Assembly (NCBI GenBank): GCA_949825025.1
Contig: OX463785.1
Span: 19,779,971-19,843,970 of the forward strand
Source of the DNA: Siphlonurus alternatus
Taxonomy: Eukaryota > Arthropoda > Insecta > Ephemeroptera > Siphlonuridae
DNA: 64,000 nucleotides
Direction of reading: 5' to 3'
The notes beneath the pieces were generated by a model that did no database searches, had not been told where the DNA came from, and worked only from the letters and a program-made list of their open reading frames with translations. Shown piece by piece: positions 46,266 to 59,347 of this stretch. The number at the start of each line of letters is the position of its first letter. Position 1 is the first letter of the stretch. The position numbers and the translations under genes were made by a program.

Positions 46266-49106
46266 TATTAATTAACTACACTCGACTTCTGAAGCATCAT
46301 AACGATTAGTATTTTGATATGTAATCATATGTAGAAATATGTAACATAATGCGCTATACTAAAAATATACAAATTTAATTTTATATATAATGTTCTTTTT
46401 TGTTACTGATTTCATTTAATTTTATATTTGATTTTGTAAAATATTATTGGGCCTCCCCAAAAATATCATAGAATTCAGTGCATATTATATGCACGGTGAT
46501 CATAAAAGACATATATATATAAAACAAAATATTAATTATTGATAAAGAAATAATAAGCTTGTACTTATACTTGTAATTGAAATACTTTCCTTGAGGAAAC
46601 TATAGTGTTATTATATAGTGCTGAATCTCTATATAGTTAGGAGTTGCGAAAGCATTTTGACACTCAATTAAGGTGAAAATATTTTCATAATTTACTTGTA
46701 GGGAGCGAACAATAACGATAATGATCATCCTGCATGGAATGTTTCTATATACTGCATATTTGGACTTGACACATCTCAAGTTATGTTCATAACTAACATA
46801 ACTTCAAATTTATTCAGTAACAAGTAATAACAAGCAGAAACGAAAAAAATTATATTAAGTCCAAGTCTTGCTAGTGAAAGAAGATAGAAAGCAGAAAGAA
46901 GATGAGGGCAATAAATATTTACTATATATATATATTAACTACATGACAATTATATAATTATTAATTATAAATACCTAAATATATATAAATTAAATCCATA
47001 ATATGCTCGAAATTAATTTTAAAGTGGCTGCATGTGACGTCATAATCAGGCAAAAGTTTACCTAGGGTTGCATATTAAATATTATAAATTCCATGACGCA
47101 GACGTCACATCACTCACATCTTCTTTACACCATACTTTGAGGGTGTTATAGAATTTAAAAAATAAGGAAAAACTCGAGATGATGATTAAAAAATACACAC
47201 TGCAGCAAAAATATAAAATTGGTCCATTATACTTCGGTCTTTTTTTTTTTTACCTTTTGCAGCTCAAATTACTGTTTAAGTTTATATAAAATGGTATAAA
47301 GAATATATATGTGAAAAAATGTGGCAAACTTAACTCGATGTCTTCTAACCAAATATACAATAAAAGTTACATGCAGGTTTCCTATTTCATTAATAATTAT
47401 TATTATATTTATTATAATATATACATGCACGATAAATAAAGAATAAAAATATTTGTTGTACAAATTTTCCATACATAAATTTCAATCTTTTCCTCCTTCT
47501 CACCAAAAATTGTCCCCTTTTAAGCTCACTGAAAATAAATTATATCATCTATAAAATATCGATCGAATCTCTTTACCAGCTTTTATATATGTTTATTTTG
47601 ACACTTAAATTTTCATATTGATTTAAGTGTGAAACTTAATTTCCCATACAAATATTTGCTATATTTTATTTCTTTTAAAAGTAAACATGCAGTAGTAAAA
47701 TTAAGGTCAATAGCCTATGATTCTATGAAACATTTAATGTAAAACGAAAAGAAAATCCTATATTATTATTGCAATAATTGCATAATTATAACAATCATTA
47801 TTGTCACAAAAATCGAGTATATTTTAATTATTAATATTTTAATTCTAATTAATTAAGTACAACTAATTAGCTGCGACATGCAGTAGAAATAGTTTAGACA
47901 TATCATTAATTAATTAATTAATATCATTAATTACTGTTTGCTACATGTTTCAATGTAGTTAGATTAATTATTCGTCAAATCAAGTTGTTCCTCGTAATTT
48001 TTAAATTCTCCCAAAATAGCGCGCGAAGAGTTGAGCCAATCAGCGTGAATTTTGAAAAGGGTGTTCTGTAGTTGAAGATGCTTTCATAAATAGCTGGCGG
48101 GACAGCGGATAATTGACAAAGTAAGTCGTCAATTAAAATTCATCGTTTTTATGCTGAACAAATTGCCTAACTTCCCGGGGAGCTAATTACATTTTTTTTA
48201 TTTATTTTTTTTTTTGTAGAGCTTGGAGTTACGTCAATCAGTGATGGCCGTGTCCCAGAGGTCATCTAAAGGTCATAGATCGTTCAAATGTGACCTTGAG
48301 ATCGTGTTAAACCGCGTGACAGGAGGTCACGTGACCTCTGAGCAGGTCACCGGCCTGGGCTACTTCACCGTCTCAATAATAACGTTCAGTACGGTGAGTC
48401 TATGAAATATAATTGATTACTGTATTTAATATAATATACAATGTCAATTATAGAATTCATCAATGGGGTTCAAAATATATCATTCCTTATGCACGGGCTG
48501 CAAGATAAAGATCGTAATTTGCATATATATGAATAGAAAACCTCGAGTTTATTGACAATTTTTTTTATTAATATTTTTTTTTTAACTCTCTGACACCTTT
48601 AAAATCGTGCTACAAAACATTTTGAACTCTGTAAGTTTGAAACCCCGAATCATCCAAAACCCTAATTTAAAGGGAGCGTTCACGGCCTTGCAAATCCATC
48701 CCGGCATTTACCTGCGACTGCATGAGGGAGATGTGGAAACCTCAGCTAGGATGGACGCTACATTAATTTTAAATTTGTTTTTATTTTTTCAGATTCTCAG
48801 TTCAGCATTTAGTTATCTCGTGGTATTGCTACGTCTACGCACACCCAAAGAAATGTAAATTTTCTACACTTATCTACCTATTATATGTAATAATTTTATA
48901 AGCTATGTCACTATTATATAACTAAATAATTAATTGGCTTTCACTGTTTTGTTGATATCGGTGAAAAAATAGCATTTCTTCGTATATACAAATACATATT
49001 TTAACAAACATAAAAAGACCATACTATGTGTTTTTACTTTTTATGTAAAACAATTAGCAACGTTAAATTTGCATACTGCTACTTAATTAGTATACTGCTA
49101 TTTCAA

Positions 49107-49428
49107 ATGGAGTATCGATCTCAATTTTTTTTATTGCAGAAATGGATAGAGGGTGCAAAGTTATGCTATCCTGATTTTTTTTTCAGATTTTTTAGAGCCT
49201 ATTCCTATTCTTAAAAAATTATTGAAAGTTCTTTCTGTGACGTCACAAGACGCCGCTCTTTGAGAAAAAGATAAGACTTGCCGCCGCGTGACGTCACAAA
49301 AAGGACTTTCAATAATTTTTTAAAAATACTTCCAGGGCTCTAAAAAATCTGAAAAAAAAATCAAGATGGCATAACTTTGCACCCTCTATTCATTTCTGCA
49401 ATAAAAAAAATTGAGGTCGATACTCCAT
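49107..49428. repeat. Palindromic MITE, family 1
   Basis: ATGGAGTATCGATCTCAA at left, ATACTCCAT at right, GTGACGTCACAAG in the core. It lies between Or1 and Or2. Confidence 0.85.
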
Positions 49429-49572
49429 TGTATGCACACACAAGTTTGTAGTTATGATGTGGAGTTGAGCCAGGCATGCGACGCTAGCATTACATCTGAT
49501 GGGTTGCTTCCATTGGAAGAGATGCTATGAATACAATGGAGCTCTTCTCTTGCAAAATACTGTGCACAAATT

Positions 49573-49574
<2 letters not shown>

Positions 49575-49655
<81 letters not shown>
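49575..49655. repeat. (TA)n microsatellite
   Basis: About 40 TA units between two family 1 MITEs. Confidence 0.95.
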
Positions 49656-49662
<7 letters not shown>

Positions 49663-50143
49663 TATACTGTATATTTAATAAAATAGATATTAACTGCACA
49701 TGAAAAAAATGCAGAAATGAGTAGAGGACACCAAATAATGCTGCTCTGATTTTTTCACATGGTTGATTGAATGTATTGCAATTTTAAATGAAATAATAAA
49801 GTATTTATTGCAAAATGTTGTATTTTTTTTTTACTTTATCTTATATTTCCTATAATACAAAAAAGAGGGCAAATTTTTTTATATTAAAAATTTCATTTTA
49901 ACTCTAATAACGAATTATTTAGCAATAAATCATGCAAGAGAACAATTTTAAATGTTTTTGTAAATTTCTATTTCGCTGAAATTATTTGTTTAAAAAAATG
50001 TAAAAACAATTTCAAATTATATAAACAGTACATGTTCATCTAATTATTACATAATTTATAATATAATAAAATTTGATACTTGGTGCTGTACGTATATAAT
50101 ATATATTACTACAGAAATAACTGGAAATATGAATAAGAAGATA

Positions 50144-50460
50144 ATGAAGTATCGACCTCAATTTTTTTATTGCAGAAATGGATAGAGGGTGCAAAGTTAT
50201 GCTACACTTACTTTTTTCAGATTTTTTATAGCCCGGGAACTATTTTTAAAAAATTATTGAAAGTTTTTTTGTGACGTCACGAGACGCCGCTCCTTAAGAA
50301 AAAGATAGGACTTGCCGCCGCGTGACGTCACAAAAAGGACTTTAAAAAAAAAATAAAAATACTTCCCGGGCTCTAAAAAATCTGAAAAAATTCAGAGTAG
50401 CAAAACTTTGCACCCTCTATCCATTTCTGTAATAAAAAAAATTTGAGGTCGATACTCCAT
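50144..50460. repeat. Palindromic MITE, family 1
   Basis: ATGAAGTATCGACCTCAA at left and GATACTCCAT at right, with the GTGACGTCACGAGACGCC core. Confidence 0.85.
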
Positions 50461-51173
50461 TAGTATGATATTATACATGGGGGTAGTCTTTTTTTTTTGT
50501 CATTTTATTTTACAGGTCAACCAAGATTATAGCAATAATTACCTTATTGATTGATACAAATACATAAAAATCTTATCTAATGCTAAGATGGAATAGTTAT
50601 TGATTTTAATTTTTAAAATTTAAATTTATCAAATATATAAAAAAATGTTATGCTTCTAAAACAATATTGTATTCATTTGAAATAAACCTAAAGCCCTCCT
50701 TCCCCCCTCCTTTCCTTTATTTTTCTTTACAACTATAACATAATATTTACTCATATAGTTTCCAAAGAAGGAGTTAAACAACTAACGCTCCTCTTATATA
50801 TTAATCAAAAAGGTTATCTAATATGCGCATTATATAAATCAATTATTAGAATTTAGTTACTCATGCATGCACACGAATTAAAATATTTACGTTTATCAAA
50901 ACTTTATATAAATAATTGTGTAGCCTATAAATTAATAAACGCTTTCTTAGATACAAAACATTTTGTACAAACAACATTGATATTTAATACAGTTTTATAA
51001 AGACAAACATAATTCTGTTATATAACCTTAATATTTCTTAACATTAACTCGAATTTAACCATGAATAAAATGCATGTTATTATAAATTATGTTTATCATC
51101 AATATTTACCATATATATAATATATACACTGACCTATATTCTAAATTTCCATAATGTCATTCCAAGCATTGAG
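50461..51173. other. Intergenic stretch upstream of Or2
   Basis: AT-rich; no gene or repeat recognised. It should hold the Or2 promoter. Confidence 0.4.
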
Positions 51174-54100
51174 ATGGGTGAATTAAGTTTCAATATCATT
51201 TCTCTTAAATATGCAGGAATTTCATTACAAAATAAGCCAAGTTCTGTTCGTGGCTTATTATTACGTGGTGTACTTATGTTAGTTTTTGCAACGATCTACA
51301 TACTATCTTTTTACAAATATGTCACGGATAAATTTAGCATAATTAACAGGGCAATGGCAGTGGTTATGTTTACTGCCCTGACTCAAACTCTCTTTAGAGT
51401 TGCCTTCTTTGCAATTAAGAAGGAAAAAATTATCGAACTACTGGAAATGCTTGAAGGTAAGTCAAAATCAAGTACTGCAAATAATGTTTAAAAAAAATGT
51501 ACATGAAAGTTACTCTTTCTCTAATGAAGGCTATTTTTAAATTATTTAGCAAAGTGTAAAATTTAAACAACGTGTTGTTTTTTAATATTAATACTATTAT
51601 TATCTGGCACTTCTATGGGCACAAATTAATTATATTTATTGCAATATAAGTAAAAAAACTAATTAATCATAATACTTCAGCTAGTAATTTCTAATTACTT
51701 TTCAATATTTTTCAGATGATATTTATTTTAATATAAATTAAATCTTCATTCAAGTCATTCAAGCATTAAAAAATTACGAATATTTATCTGGTGCAACTAT
51801 ATACTATTTAATTTATTAAATTTGCTAAATATTTGCAAAGTTCTTTTCTATATATTATATATTATGTACTGTACACCGAGTGTACACCATGCAGCCCTTT
51901 CATTTCTAAAAAAATAGCAGATAATTATTAAATATCTTTATAAATGAAAAATTATGTCTTCAACTCATCCTTTACACGCCTATAAACTTAATCTTTTTAC
52001 TTTTAAAACACATCTTATTTCCTCCTCGCTCAAAGTGAGGAAGAAATGGAGACAATTTTTCTAACATTTTATGTTCAAGAAGAGAAAAGAAGGTGTAATC
52101 TCGTCTATTTCCCTCTAAAATGGTGCAATTAGGAGAGAATTAGACGAGGAGAGAGTTTCATTTTTTAGGAAATTCAAATATTTACTCAAAAATGAAGATA
52201 GAGTCTGCAAATTTTAATGCTTTGTGTTAGATCCGTTCCGGTGCAGCTGGAGAGGTTTCGCCCGGATGGAGAGTGAGATGCGCGCGCAGTCTTCCCGTCA
52301 CTGCAGACGTTTCACCTCCATCATCCTGACCTACAACTGGGGCTCCATATCGACCACCCTCTTCCTGCTTATGATCTTCCGGTATTTCGATGTTTAACTT
52401 GCAAATACAGTTTAAATTTATTAAAAACTCCCAGCGGAAGTAACCGAAAATGATTGTTTTCTAGCTTCCTGTGAATTTCTCAGTTTTGAACTTTTGCGAA
52501 CCGAAAATTAATCTTAAAATAAAAACCTTTTGCAAAATTTCAAACTTCAAATGCAAAAAAGAAGGTCAGAAAGAACTCACTTCCGGGTACTTACGGTGGG
52601 AATATGAAATTAATTTGACTGTAGCCAGTGAAATAGAGGGAATATATTCCATATAGAGAGATGGGAGAACAGCAAAATCTCACGATTCAGTGTTGATTAA
52701 TAGATCTGTCTTCAGAACTAAAATTTGAAATTTGTTAAGTTTGAATGCGCCATGCTTACACTAATAGCAGAATATGATGTAGTAAGCTAACATTGTAATA
52801 AATAAATAAAAATTAATAAAGAACTTATCCGAATTACATATTAATGTATATAGTTATTATTGCAGGCTTCTCCTCGCCGCCTTCTCCTGCAATAACAAAT
52901 CAGTGGACCAGTCCGAATGTGATCCAAAATTTATCTACGAGATTTGGTGGCCGTCCGACACTCACAAAGTACCCACGTATTACTTCATGAACCTTTGGCA
53001 AAGTAAGTTCATTAACTGATTTTTTAAGGCTTCTGGAGCAGTTCTGTTTTTTAATACCATATCATATACAGTCGTGGTGATCAAAAAGGCTACAAAAGGT
53101 AACTTTTCAGAGGCAAACACAAACTTTATCCCTGCCTCATTTGTTGGAAAAGCAGCGTCAAGAGACGAAGAAATCCAGATTTGAAATTTTTTTGATAGTA
53201 AAAAGAGCATCCATTTTATTCATCCCTTAAAAATGAAGTCACCACGACACCTCTCGTAGCAACGTCTATAAACAGAGCAAGTGTAAAGTTCATGACGTCC
53301 TTTAATAAAATAACGTTCTCCGCTCGTCTTTAGTTGGGGCAACTGCGATTTTTATCTCTATTGACTCCTCGACTGACGCGTTCGTGTGCTCGGTGATGTT
53401 GGCCGCGTCAGAACGCGCCTCGTTGTTGGCACGTTCCGCCCCGAAGGCTCTCCTACCTGGACCTGATGGAGAACTTAATACAGACGCGTTCACCACCTGG
53501 GTCGATTATCACAACCATTATGTCAGGTGTGCAAGGTGTTCAGTTGGAAATGTATACTCTCTGATAGATAACAGTATTGGTCAACTTGGAAATAATATAA
53601 AAAATATATTAACTTTTTTTTTATTGGATATTTTCATGCAAAAATATTATATATTGTCAGGTACAGTACAAGGTACGCAGTTTTAATTGTATGCAGTATG
53701 TACAGTATATAAACTATATACTTGCTTTCAAAACAATAAATAAATTAATAGTATAATATATAACCTGAGGTCTTCTATCCAAATTAATATGTAAAAAAAA
53801 AAAGAAAAAATCCAAGCAGGTTCTATTCTAGACACAAATAATTGTAAAATACTATGAAGGTTTGCTTTAATTCTAGTTTGTAAAATTTAATACTATAAAA
53901 TGAATTTATCACAGGTAATCAAAAGCACTAATTTTTAAAAATTTATGTATATTTTTCCAGGATTTTGGATATCATCAACTTGGAATTTGGACCATTCATT
54001 TTCTTTATTCATTTTGACTCTGTTTTAAATATTATTACTTATTCCTTCTACGCCTTCGATGTAAGTCTAAAATTTACACTTTTAAATTCCTCTTCTATTT

Positions 54101-55216
54101 ATTTTAATGATCGTTCTAAATGTTACAGCAATTTTCTAGTAACGGCTCTAACGCCAACGTGGCAATTTTTGCAATGATTGGAATTCTAGTTCATGTTTTC
54201 GTATACGCTACTGCTGGTCAACAAATCATACAGAAAGTAAGTGTTTGCAATTTAATTAATATACTCCTTTTAAGGCTTAACCTGAGAATTGGGTAAGATT
54301 TAACATAGTAAAAAAAGGCAGAGAGCTAGGTGTCACTTCTTAATAAAAGGATAATACCTAAAAGGGGCGTGGATCTAAACCCGAACTCGGCAAAACTTTT
54401 TAGTAATTATACTACATTCTGATATCTAAAAATATCTGAAAAAATTTAGATGCCCTCTTTTCATTTTTGAAATTAAAATTTAATAATAATAATTACCTCT
54501 ATATGCTAATTATTGTACTCAGGGTGTATTACTACGTCGAACGGTGGTGGAGGTCGTTCAGAGGTCAACTCAAGGTCAGCAAGCACTCTCCTCCCTCCAG
54601 ATCGTGGTGAACCGAGTGTCCGGAGGTCATGTGACCTCAGATAAGATCACCGGCATGGGGTTCTTCACCTTGTCCATGAGCACCTTCAGCACTGTGAGTA
54701 TATTCTTAGAGAAATTAGTATAGTAATAATAACATATCGTACACTCTTCACCTAGGAAATTTTCCCTTTCCGACCTTGTTAATCACCGTTCTCTGTGTTA
54801 TTCTTATGGGGCATTGGGCTTAACAAGGTTCGTAAAGGGAAATTTTCCAAGGCGTCGACTGTACATAGTATTGATCTGCTACAAAAATTGATTCAAATGA
54901 AATTAACTATACACTTATTCTAAAAATTGAAAGAAAAGAAAAAAAATCTCGTAGAGGGTATCAATTTAAATGACCAAGCTGTCTTAAATGGTCGTATTTT
55001 GAAATTTACTATTGCATAACTTATGAATAATTCTCAAGTCTCACAAGTATGATCATTTGGGTTCATTTTTAATAAGATAATGTAATTATATAGTGATTAT
55101 GATTAAGGTTTGAAAAATTTAAACTTTTTCATTTTCCACAGGTGCTAAGCTCGGCGTTCAGCTACCTGGTCGTTCTGTTACGATTGAAACAAACACATGG
55201 ACACCACGAATTGTAA
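51174..55216 (+). CDS. Odorant receptor gene Or2, eight exons, intact
   Basis: Exons: 51174-51456, 52231-52381, 52866-53002, 53334-53526, 53961-54060, 54129-54236, 54523-54693, 55142-55216. All introns are GT-AG with phases 1,2,1,2,0,0,0, and the sum is 406 codons with stop (405 residues), the usual Or length. Start MGELSFNIISLKYAGI. Landmarks: YEIWWPSDTHKVPTYYF (Or P-x-D motif), DAFVCSVMLAASERASLL, WVDYHNHYVR, FGPFIFFIHFDSVLNII, VFVYATAGQQI, and the C-terminus FFTLSMSTFSTVLSSAFSYL. Known family: insect Or subunits form cation channels with Orco in olfactory neurons. A Gr assignment cannot be fully excluded, since the C-terminus also resembles the Gr TYLVVL motif. An AATAAA lies 163 bp after the stop. 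Confidence 0.85.
51945..52160. repeat. Dispersed repeat, Or2 intron 1 copy
   Basis: GTCTTCAACTCATCCTTTAC through CCCTCTAAAATGGTGCAA, 70 bp before exon 2; same place as in Or1 (41505-41700). Confidence 0.7.
52408..52623. repeat. Palindromic MITE, family 5, Or2 intron 2
   Basis: ACAGTTTAAATTTATTAA at left and TTAATTTGACTGT at right, with GCGGAAGTAACCGAAAATG and CACTTCCGGGTACTTACGG inside. Confidence 0.65.
54731..54864. repeat. Small palindromic MITE, family 4, Or2 intron 7
   Basis: GTACACTCTTCACCTAGGAA at left and its near complement (GGCGTCGACTGTAC) at right. Confidence 0.7.
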
Positions 55217-55378
55217 ATTTGTATTTACAAAGCTACTTAGAATGCAGTAAAAAAGTTTATGGCATAAAGCAAAATCTAACGTTTGGTAGTTTAGATTTTA
55301 TTGTATAGTTTTACAATTAGGTTCTAAAATGTGTACAAGCAAGTTTGAAAAGTGTGTTTGCACTTCTAACAATTAGTG

Positions 55379-55384
55379 AATAAA
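55379..55384 (+). other. Poly(A) signal AATAAA of Or2
   Basis: AATAAA 163 bp past the Or2 stop, followed about 20 bp later by a T-rich stretch. Confidence 0.5.
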
Positions 55385-57308
55385 TATCATGTAAGATCAT
55401 TATTTTTTTTTCGAGTTTTTTAACGTTAGATCATTTTGAAATTATGATGAGAAATATAATTCAAATTAATTAAGTGTATAGCACCATAACTTTAAGATTT
55501 TGACACACACAAAAATAATACTTTGAAATGTGCCCTGCTGATTTTTTTTTATCTTACTTACAATATAGCCATATAATTATGAATTATCATGGATAAAAGA
55601 AAGAGAGATCATTTACAGGTGCATTTATAATTTATTAAAATTGTGTTAAAATAAAACAAAAATAATGACTCAGCTTAAAAAAGAACTTAAAAGAATTAAA
55701 AAATTAATTTCTTTTGTAGAAAAAAGTGTTCAATAGAGATTTGGAAGAATCCAATTAATGCACAAAGAAAAATTGTAATAATTAAAAAACTATAGATTGT
55801 ATAAGTTTAAAGCGAAATTTTAATATCATTTGCAAAGTACTGTATATATAGGTTAATTACCCTGCCTCTGAGTTGTTACTTAGATTTATGTATTTATAAG
55901 GGAAATATAATAACTATAATAAGTATAATAACAAAAAATTATATACGAGTTTCAGGAAAATTATTAGAACTATTATAAGAAATTGAAAATACTGGCTCAC
56001 TTATATAAATTGTTATTCTATCAGATAAATCAAAATCAGCAATTATTTCATTTATTTTTTACTTACGATGATAAAAATGTATAAATCGTTCAAATACAAC
56101 ACAACAATAAACATTATGAACAAACTCAATTCTAGTACTCTATCACATATAATTCTAATATCAAATCAATTTCAACAACAAAAAACACAACACAGCTAAG
56201 CTATTTCTTTATAAAAATTGAAAAAAGGGAAGGCGTGCTTATATATACGAGTTTTGACGTTGGAAATAAATAAAATAAATACCTCAATTCCTGTATTTTA
56301 CATTGTTTTTATACCTCTTAAAATAAAGATGAACTCACCAAAACTTAGAACGAATGATTAGAAAATGACTCTAATAAAGATTAAATTTTGCGTTTGTTGA
56401 CTTCTGCTTTTTAAATGCATAAAAATTTACTAAAACTGAATTTACTGACAGATATATAATTGAAAGACAGAATTTAGATTGTTCTTTTTACCCAAATTTA
56501 AATTTAACTAAAAATAATTGTATCATTTTTTTACTCTTGTTGTTCGTGGCTTGTGGTATATACCTTTTCATTCCCCTTTCAGTCAATTTTAAATTTAAAT
56601 AATTAATTTGAAATTGAGTTAAATTACGTGTTCCTCTTTAAAATTAAATATTAATCATAACAGGTATATAATAATATTATTTTACATTGTTACATCTACA
56701 CTATCTCACTATACTTTGCTATCATCACAAATTTCAGCATGCAGAAAACATTAAGAATTGGAAGAATGTATTTTTATGGAAAGATTTTTCTATTCTATTA
56801 GCACATCACGTTTTATCATGCAGTATTGATTAAAATGGTATTTTTAAAAGGCGCGCATTCTACAACCAGCGCCTTTAATGACTTGCTTAGCCTGCTGAGC
56901 ATATTATTAAATATTAAATACAAGTTATAATTAAATATAATAATAATTGCAGGCTAATTGCAGCAATTTGGGGGGTGTAGTTGTTCATAAGTAAAACCAG
57001 ATGGAGAAAATGCTACTAAATAATGGAGAAAAATGCATTAATTTCATATTACCTCTGTAAGGTATGCAACTTGTCTAGCACACAAGTACTGCGGGTTTGC
57101 TGCGTTAGAGGATGATGCTTAGAAAAGTAACTACTTTATTAAGGTTACAAATTTTGAGATAAATTAAATATGGCGGTAAATGCGTAGACAAAATCTTGAC
57201 AAACGTTCACATAATATATGCCAAATTGCTTCCTAAAAAAAAACAAAAAAAAAAACAAAAAAAAACATAATTAAACTTTTCATGGAGCTGGAAACACGCA
57301 ACATTCCT
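55385..57308. other. Intergenic stretch, nothing recognised
   Basis: About 1.9 kb of AT-rich sequence between two convergent genes (Or2 and the CFAP97-like gene). I see no coding homology and no clear palindrome. Confidence 0.45.
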
Positions 57309-59233
57309 TTAACCTTTCGTAAAGGGTTTGCAGGGTAACAGAGCTGCGCATGTGCAGAACTCTGCCTCCAGAATGGCAGGTTGACCTCCTGCCCTTTCCA
57401 AGGTGACTCCGGTGTGTGATGGAAAGCTGACAGTGACCCTGAGTTGACCTCTAGTGAGCACCACTCTGTTGTCACCACTCGACCAATCAGAGCGTCGCAA
57501 ATCTTTGGTTCGGTACTCCGCACCAATCACAACACGTTTCTTTTTCTTCTTTTTCTTAATTGTTGGTATATTTTCTGTTTCAGTTTCTGTTGATATTATT
57601 GGTAATTCTTTTTCTTCTGGAGTAATCTGCCAATATTATAAAATCAAAATTATTATTATTTTAATTTCATCCGATTCATTATTCAATGTTACATATAAAT
57701 TCGTGTCCATTCATACATTCGTAAAATAATGTCCATTCACATTTTTTTTTTGTTAAACTCTGTTCCATTATAATGAAAGAATTTATTGATTAAATAAACA
57801 ATTTAACAATTTTTAGTAAAACGACAACAGTTAAACGACAATTTAACACTTGCGCCTTGCATCATTTCTGTTGCTACCCAAATTAAAATGAGCAATAAAA
57901 AAATGTGATTTCATTTACTTTTTTCAATTTTTTATGTGCGATTTTTTTTTTTTAATATTCAACAACTCCCTAGCACTGAAAAAAATAAAATGAACGTAAT
58001 GAATAATTTTGTACCCTCTTAACAGGGCAGTCTCCTGTAGGAGATGTAGGAGACTGCCCTGCTCTTAATCATTTGCGCAATAAAACATAAAAAGGTCAAA
58101 ATGTATAATCTATCTCACCTGTCTGATTAACGGTAGATGCGACTGTTTCTCTCTCAGTCTGCACGCGGAACACGCTGCCTTCCTGCCGCCCCACTTTCCC
58201 GCCCCCGCCGCCTCCAGCTGAGCCGCCTCCGAGGCCCCCGAGTTTCTCCGCGAGGTCTGAGCTGAAGTGAGAGGAGCGTAGATACCGATCCTTCCAAGGA
58301 AACTGAAAATTAAAATTTAAATTATGACCTGAGAATAAGGGACGAAAAAAAAGTCAATGAGTATATGTCCTCGGCCAAATTTGATGAGCATACATTTCAT
58401 AATTCAGTGGTTAAAAAATTCTGAAAAAAAAACAAAAATCAAGGCTTACAAGAATTAAGACTGTTGTAAGTCTATATATAACTAGTTAATTTGAATTTAG
58501 ATTGAACGATATAACGAAGCTATATAACTATAATATGAATTAATTCATTTCCCCATCTCATTTTGAAGAAGGAAGTTTTCTGGAGCGATGACTAATTTTA
58601 ATTATTACAAAAAGTTTCAAATGTTAAATTGTGTAACAAAAATACAGTCCATTTGTATAATTATTAGCTCCTTAATTATTTTACAAAATCAATAAGTCAT
58701 GTATGTAAATATATACAATATTGCATTTATAATTAAGGTGCAGTCTATACTAATTTTTGTAATGAAGGATCGACTTACTATTTTAAATACATAATTTAAA
58801 GTTGTACCACTTGGTAACCGGTACTGCAATCTATCGCTATTTTGTTGAAAACTTTAAAATAATATTAATTATGCAAAAATTTCATCACCTTCCCGGCGGC
58901 TCCTCAATCCATCGATTATCCAGCCGGCTTGTCCGCATTATAGCCGCCATTCGCTGCAGTAATCGAACATTGTCAGTTTCTATACGTTCTACACGCTCTT
59001 CTTCTGATTGTATTTTCTTTAATTTACATGTAACATGGGCTCTAGATTGCGGAGCAGTGGCGTCTATAGCTGGTAAAGCTGACTGAACCTTAAAAAAATA
59101 TATATTATATAAAAATTAATTGTAAAGAAAGTTTCTTTTTTATTAACTAATTAATGCTTACTTTTCTACGATGACTTTGAAATCTTCTTTGCTGCCAAGG
59201 TCTTACTAATAAATTTTCACGTCTGGTTAACAT
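57309..59233 (-). CDS. Probable CFAP97/hemingway-like cilium protein
   Basis: Four exons: 59233-59162, 59088-58889, 58302-58119, 57626-57309, phases 0,2,0, about 257 residues. Exon 1 reads MLTRRENLLVRPWQQRRFQS. Exon 2 holds a charged coiled coil, EERVERIETDNVRLLQRMAA then IMRTSRLDNRW, which is the pattern of the CFAP97 (KIAA1430, Drosophila hemingway) domain. Exon 3 is Gly/Ala-rich with high GC. Exon 4 has a KKKKKKK run, then RVVIGAEYRTKDLRRSDW and an unassigned 60-residue end. The second half of a full CFAP97 domain is not evident, so the family call is tentative. An RFX X-box at 59334-59347, 101 bp upstream of the ATG, supports a ciliary role. It is divergent from Tti2. Confidence 0.6.
58024..58060. 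repeat. Short perfect hairpin in intron 3
   Basis: AGGGCAGTCTCCT and its complement separated by 11 bases. A transcribed hairpin; no rho-type terminator role is expected in an insect. Confidence 0.6.
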
Positions 59234-59333
59234 TATATCACAGTAAATTAAAAATTAAATAAAAATTATAATCATTAAACCAATAATTGTCACGTTGCTA
59301 TGTAAACTTAAAATGGCGCTAAAGTTTGCCGCC

Positions 59334-59347
59334 GTTTCCATGGCAAC
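59334..59347. promoter_or_regulatory. RFX X-box motif
   Basis: GTTTCCATGGCAAC is an imperfect palindrome that fits the X-box consensus bound by RFX factors at ciliary genes. It lies in the 267-bp divergent region between the CFAP97-like gene and Tti2, nearer the former. Confidence 0.65.

Larger units (their letters stand above)
43844..48094. mobile_element. Foldback/Mutator-like element, 61-bp TIR and 9-bp duplication
   Basis: The 4251-bp insert begins GCTATTTATGAAAGCATCTT and ends in its exact complement; the terminal inverted repeats are identical for 61 bp. The flanks carry the 9-bp repeat TGGCGGGAC (43835-43843 and 48095-48103). Removing the element and one repeat gives exon 6 exactly 108 bp, the length in Or2, and its reading frame. 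A 9-bp duplication with long TIRs fits Mutator-like elements (family knowledge). The interior holds two further large inverted repeats and TA repeats but no transposase, so it is non-autonomous. A relative of its TIR was not seen elsewhere in the window. Confidence 0.9.
40499..48858 (+). pseudogene. Odorant receptor gene Or1, exon 6 broken by a 4.25-kb element
   Basis: Eight exons: 40499-40781, 41764-41914, 42228-42361, 42869-43055, 43109-43208, 43753-43843 plus 48104-48120, 48220-48393, 48793-48858. Intron phases are 1,2,1,2,0,0,0. Apart from the insertion it would code for 400 residues. Start MYELNFNLRVLRYAGI; then YEIWWPYDTKALPTYYF (the P-Y/F-D motif of Or proteins), DAFICSLMLAASERASML, WVKYHQHYLR, LFGPMIFFIHFD, and the C-terminus FTVSIITFSTILSSAFSYLV. 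It parallels Or2 exon by exon. The element in exon 6 puts a stop four codons after the junction, so this allele should give no full receptor. No other lesion is visible. Confidence 0.85.

Noticed and set aside
52980..53496. Minus-strand frames over Or2 exons 3-4
   Set aside because: Antisense shadows of conserved receptor exons.
40499..55216. Calling Or1 and Or2 gustatory receptors
   Set aside because: The C-terminus (SYLVVLLRL) is Gr-like, but the WWP-Y/S-DT...P-x-YY motif, 400-residue length and eight-exon structure fit the Or family better. I keep Or with some doubt.
57233..57526. Alternative minus-strand frame over exon 4 of the CFAP97-like gene
   Set aside because: It does not connect in phase with exon 3, whereas the frame ending at 57309 does.
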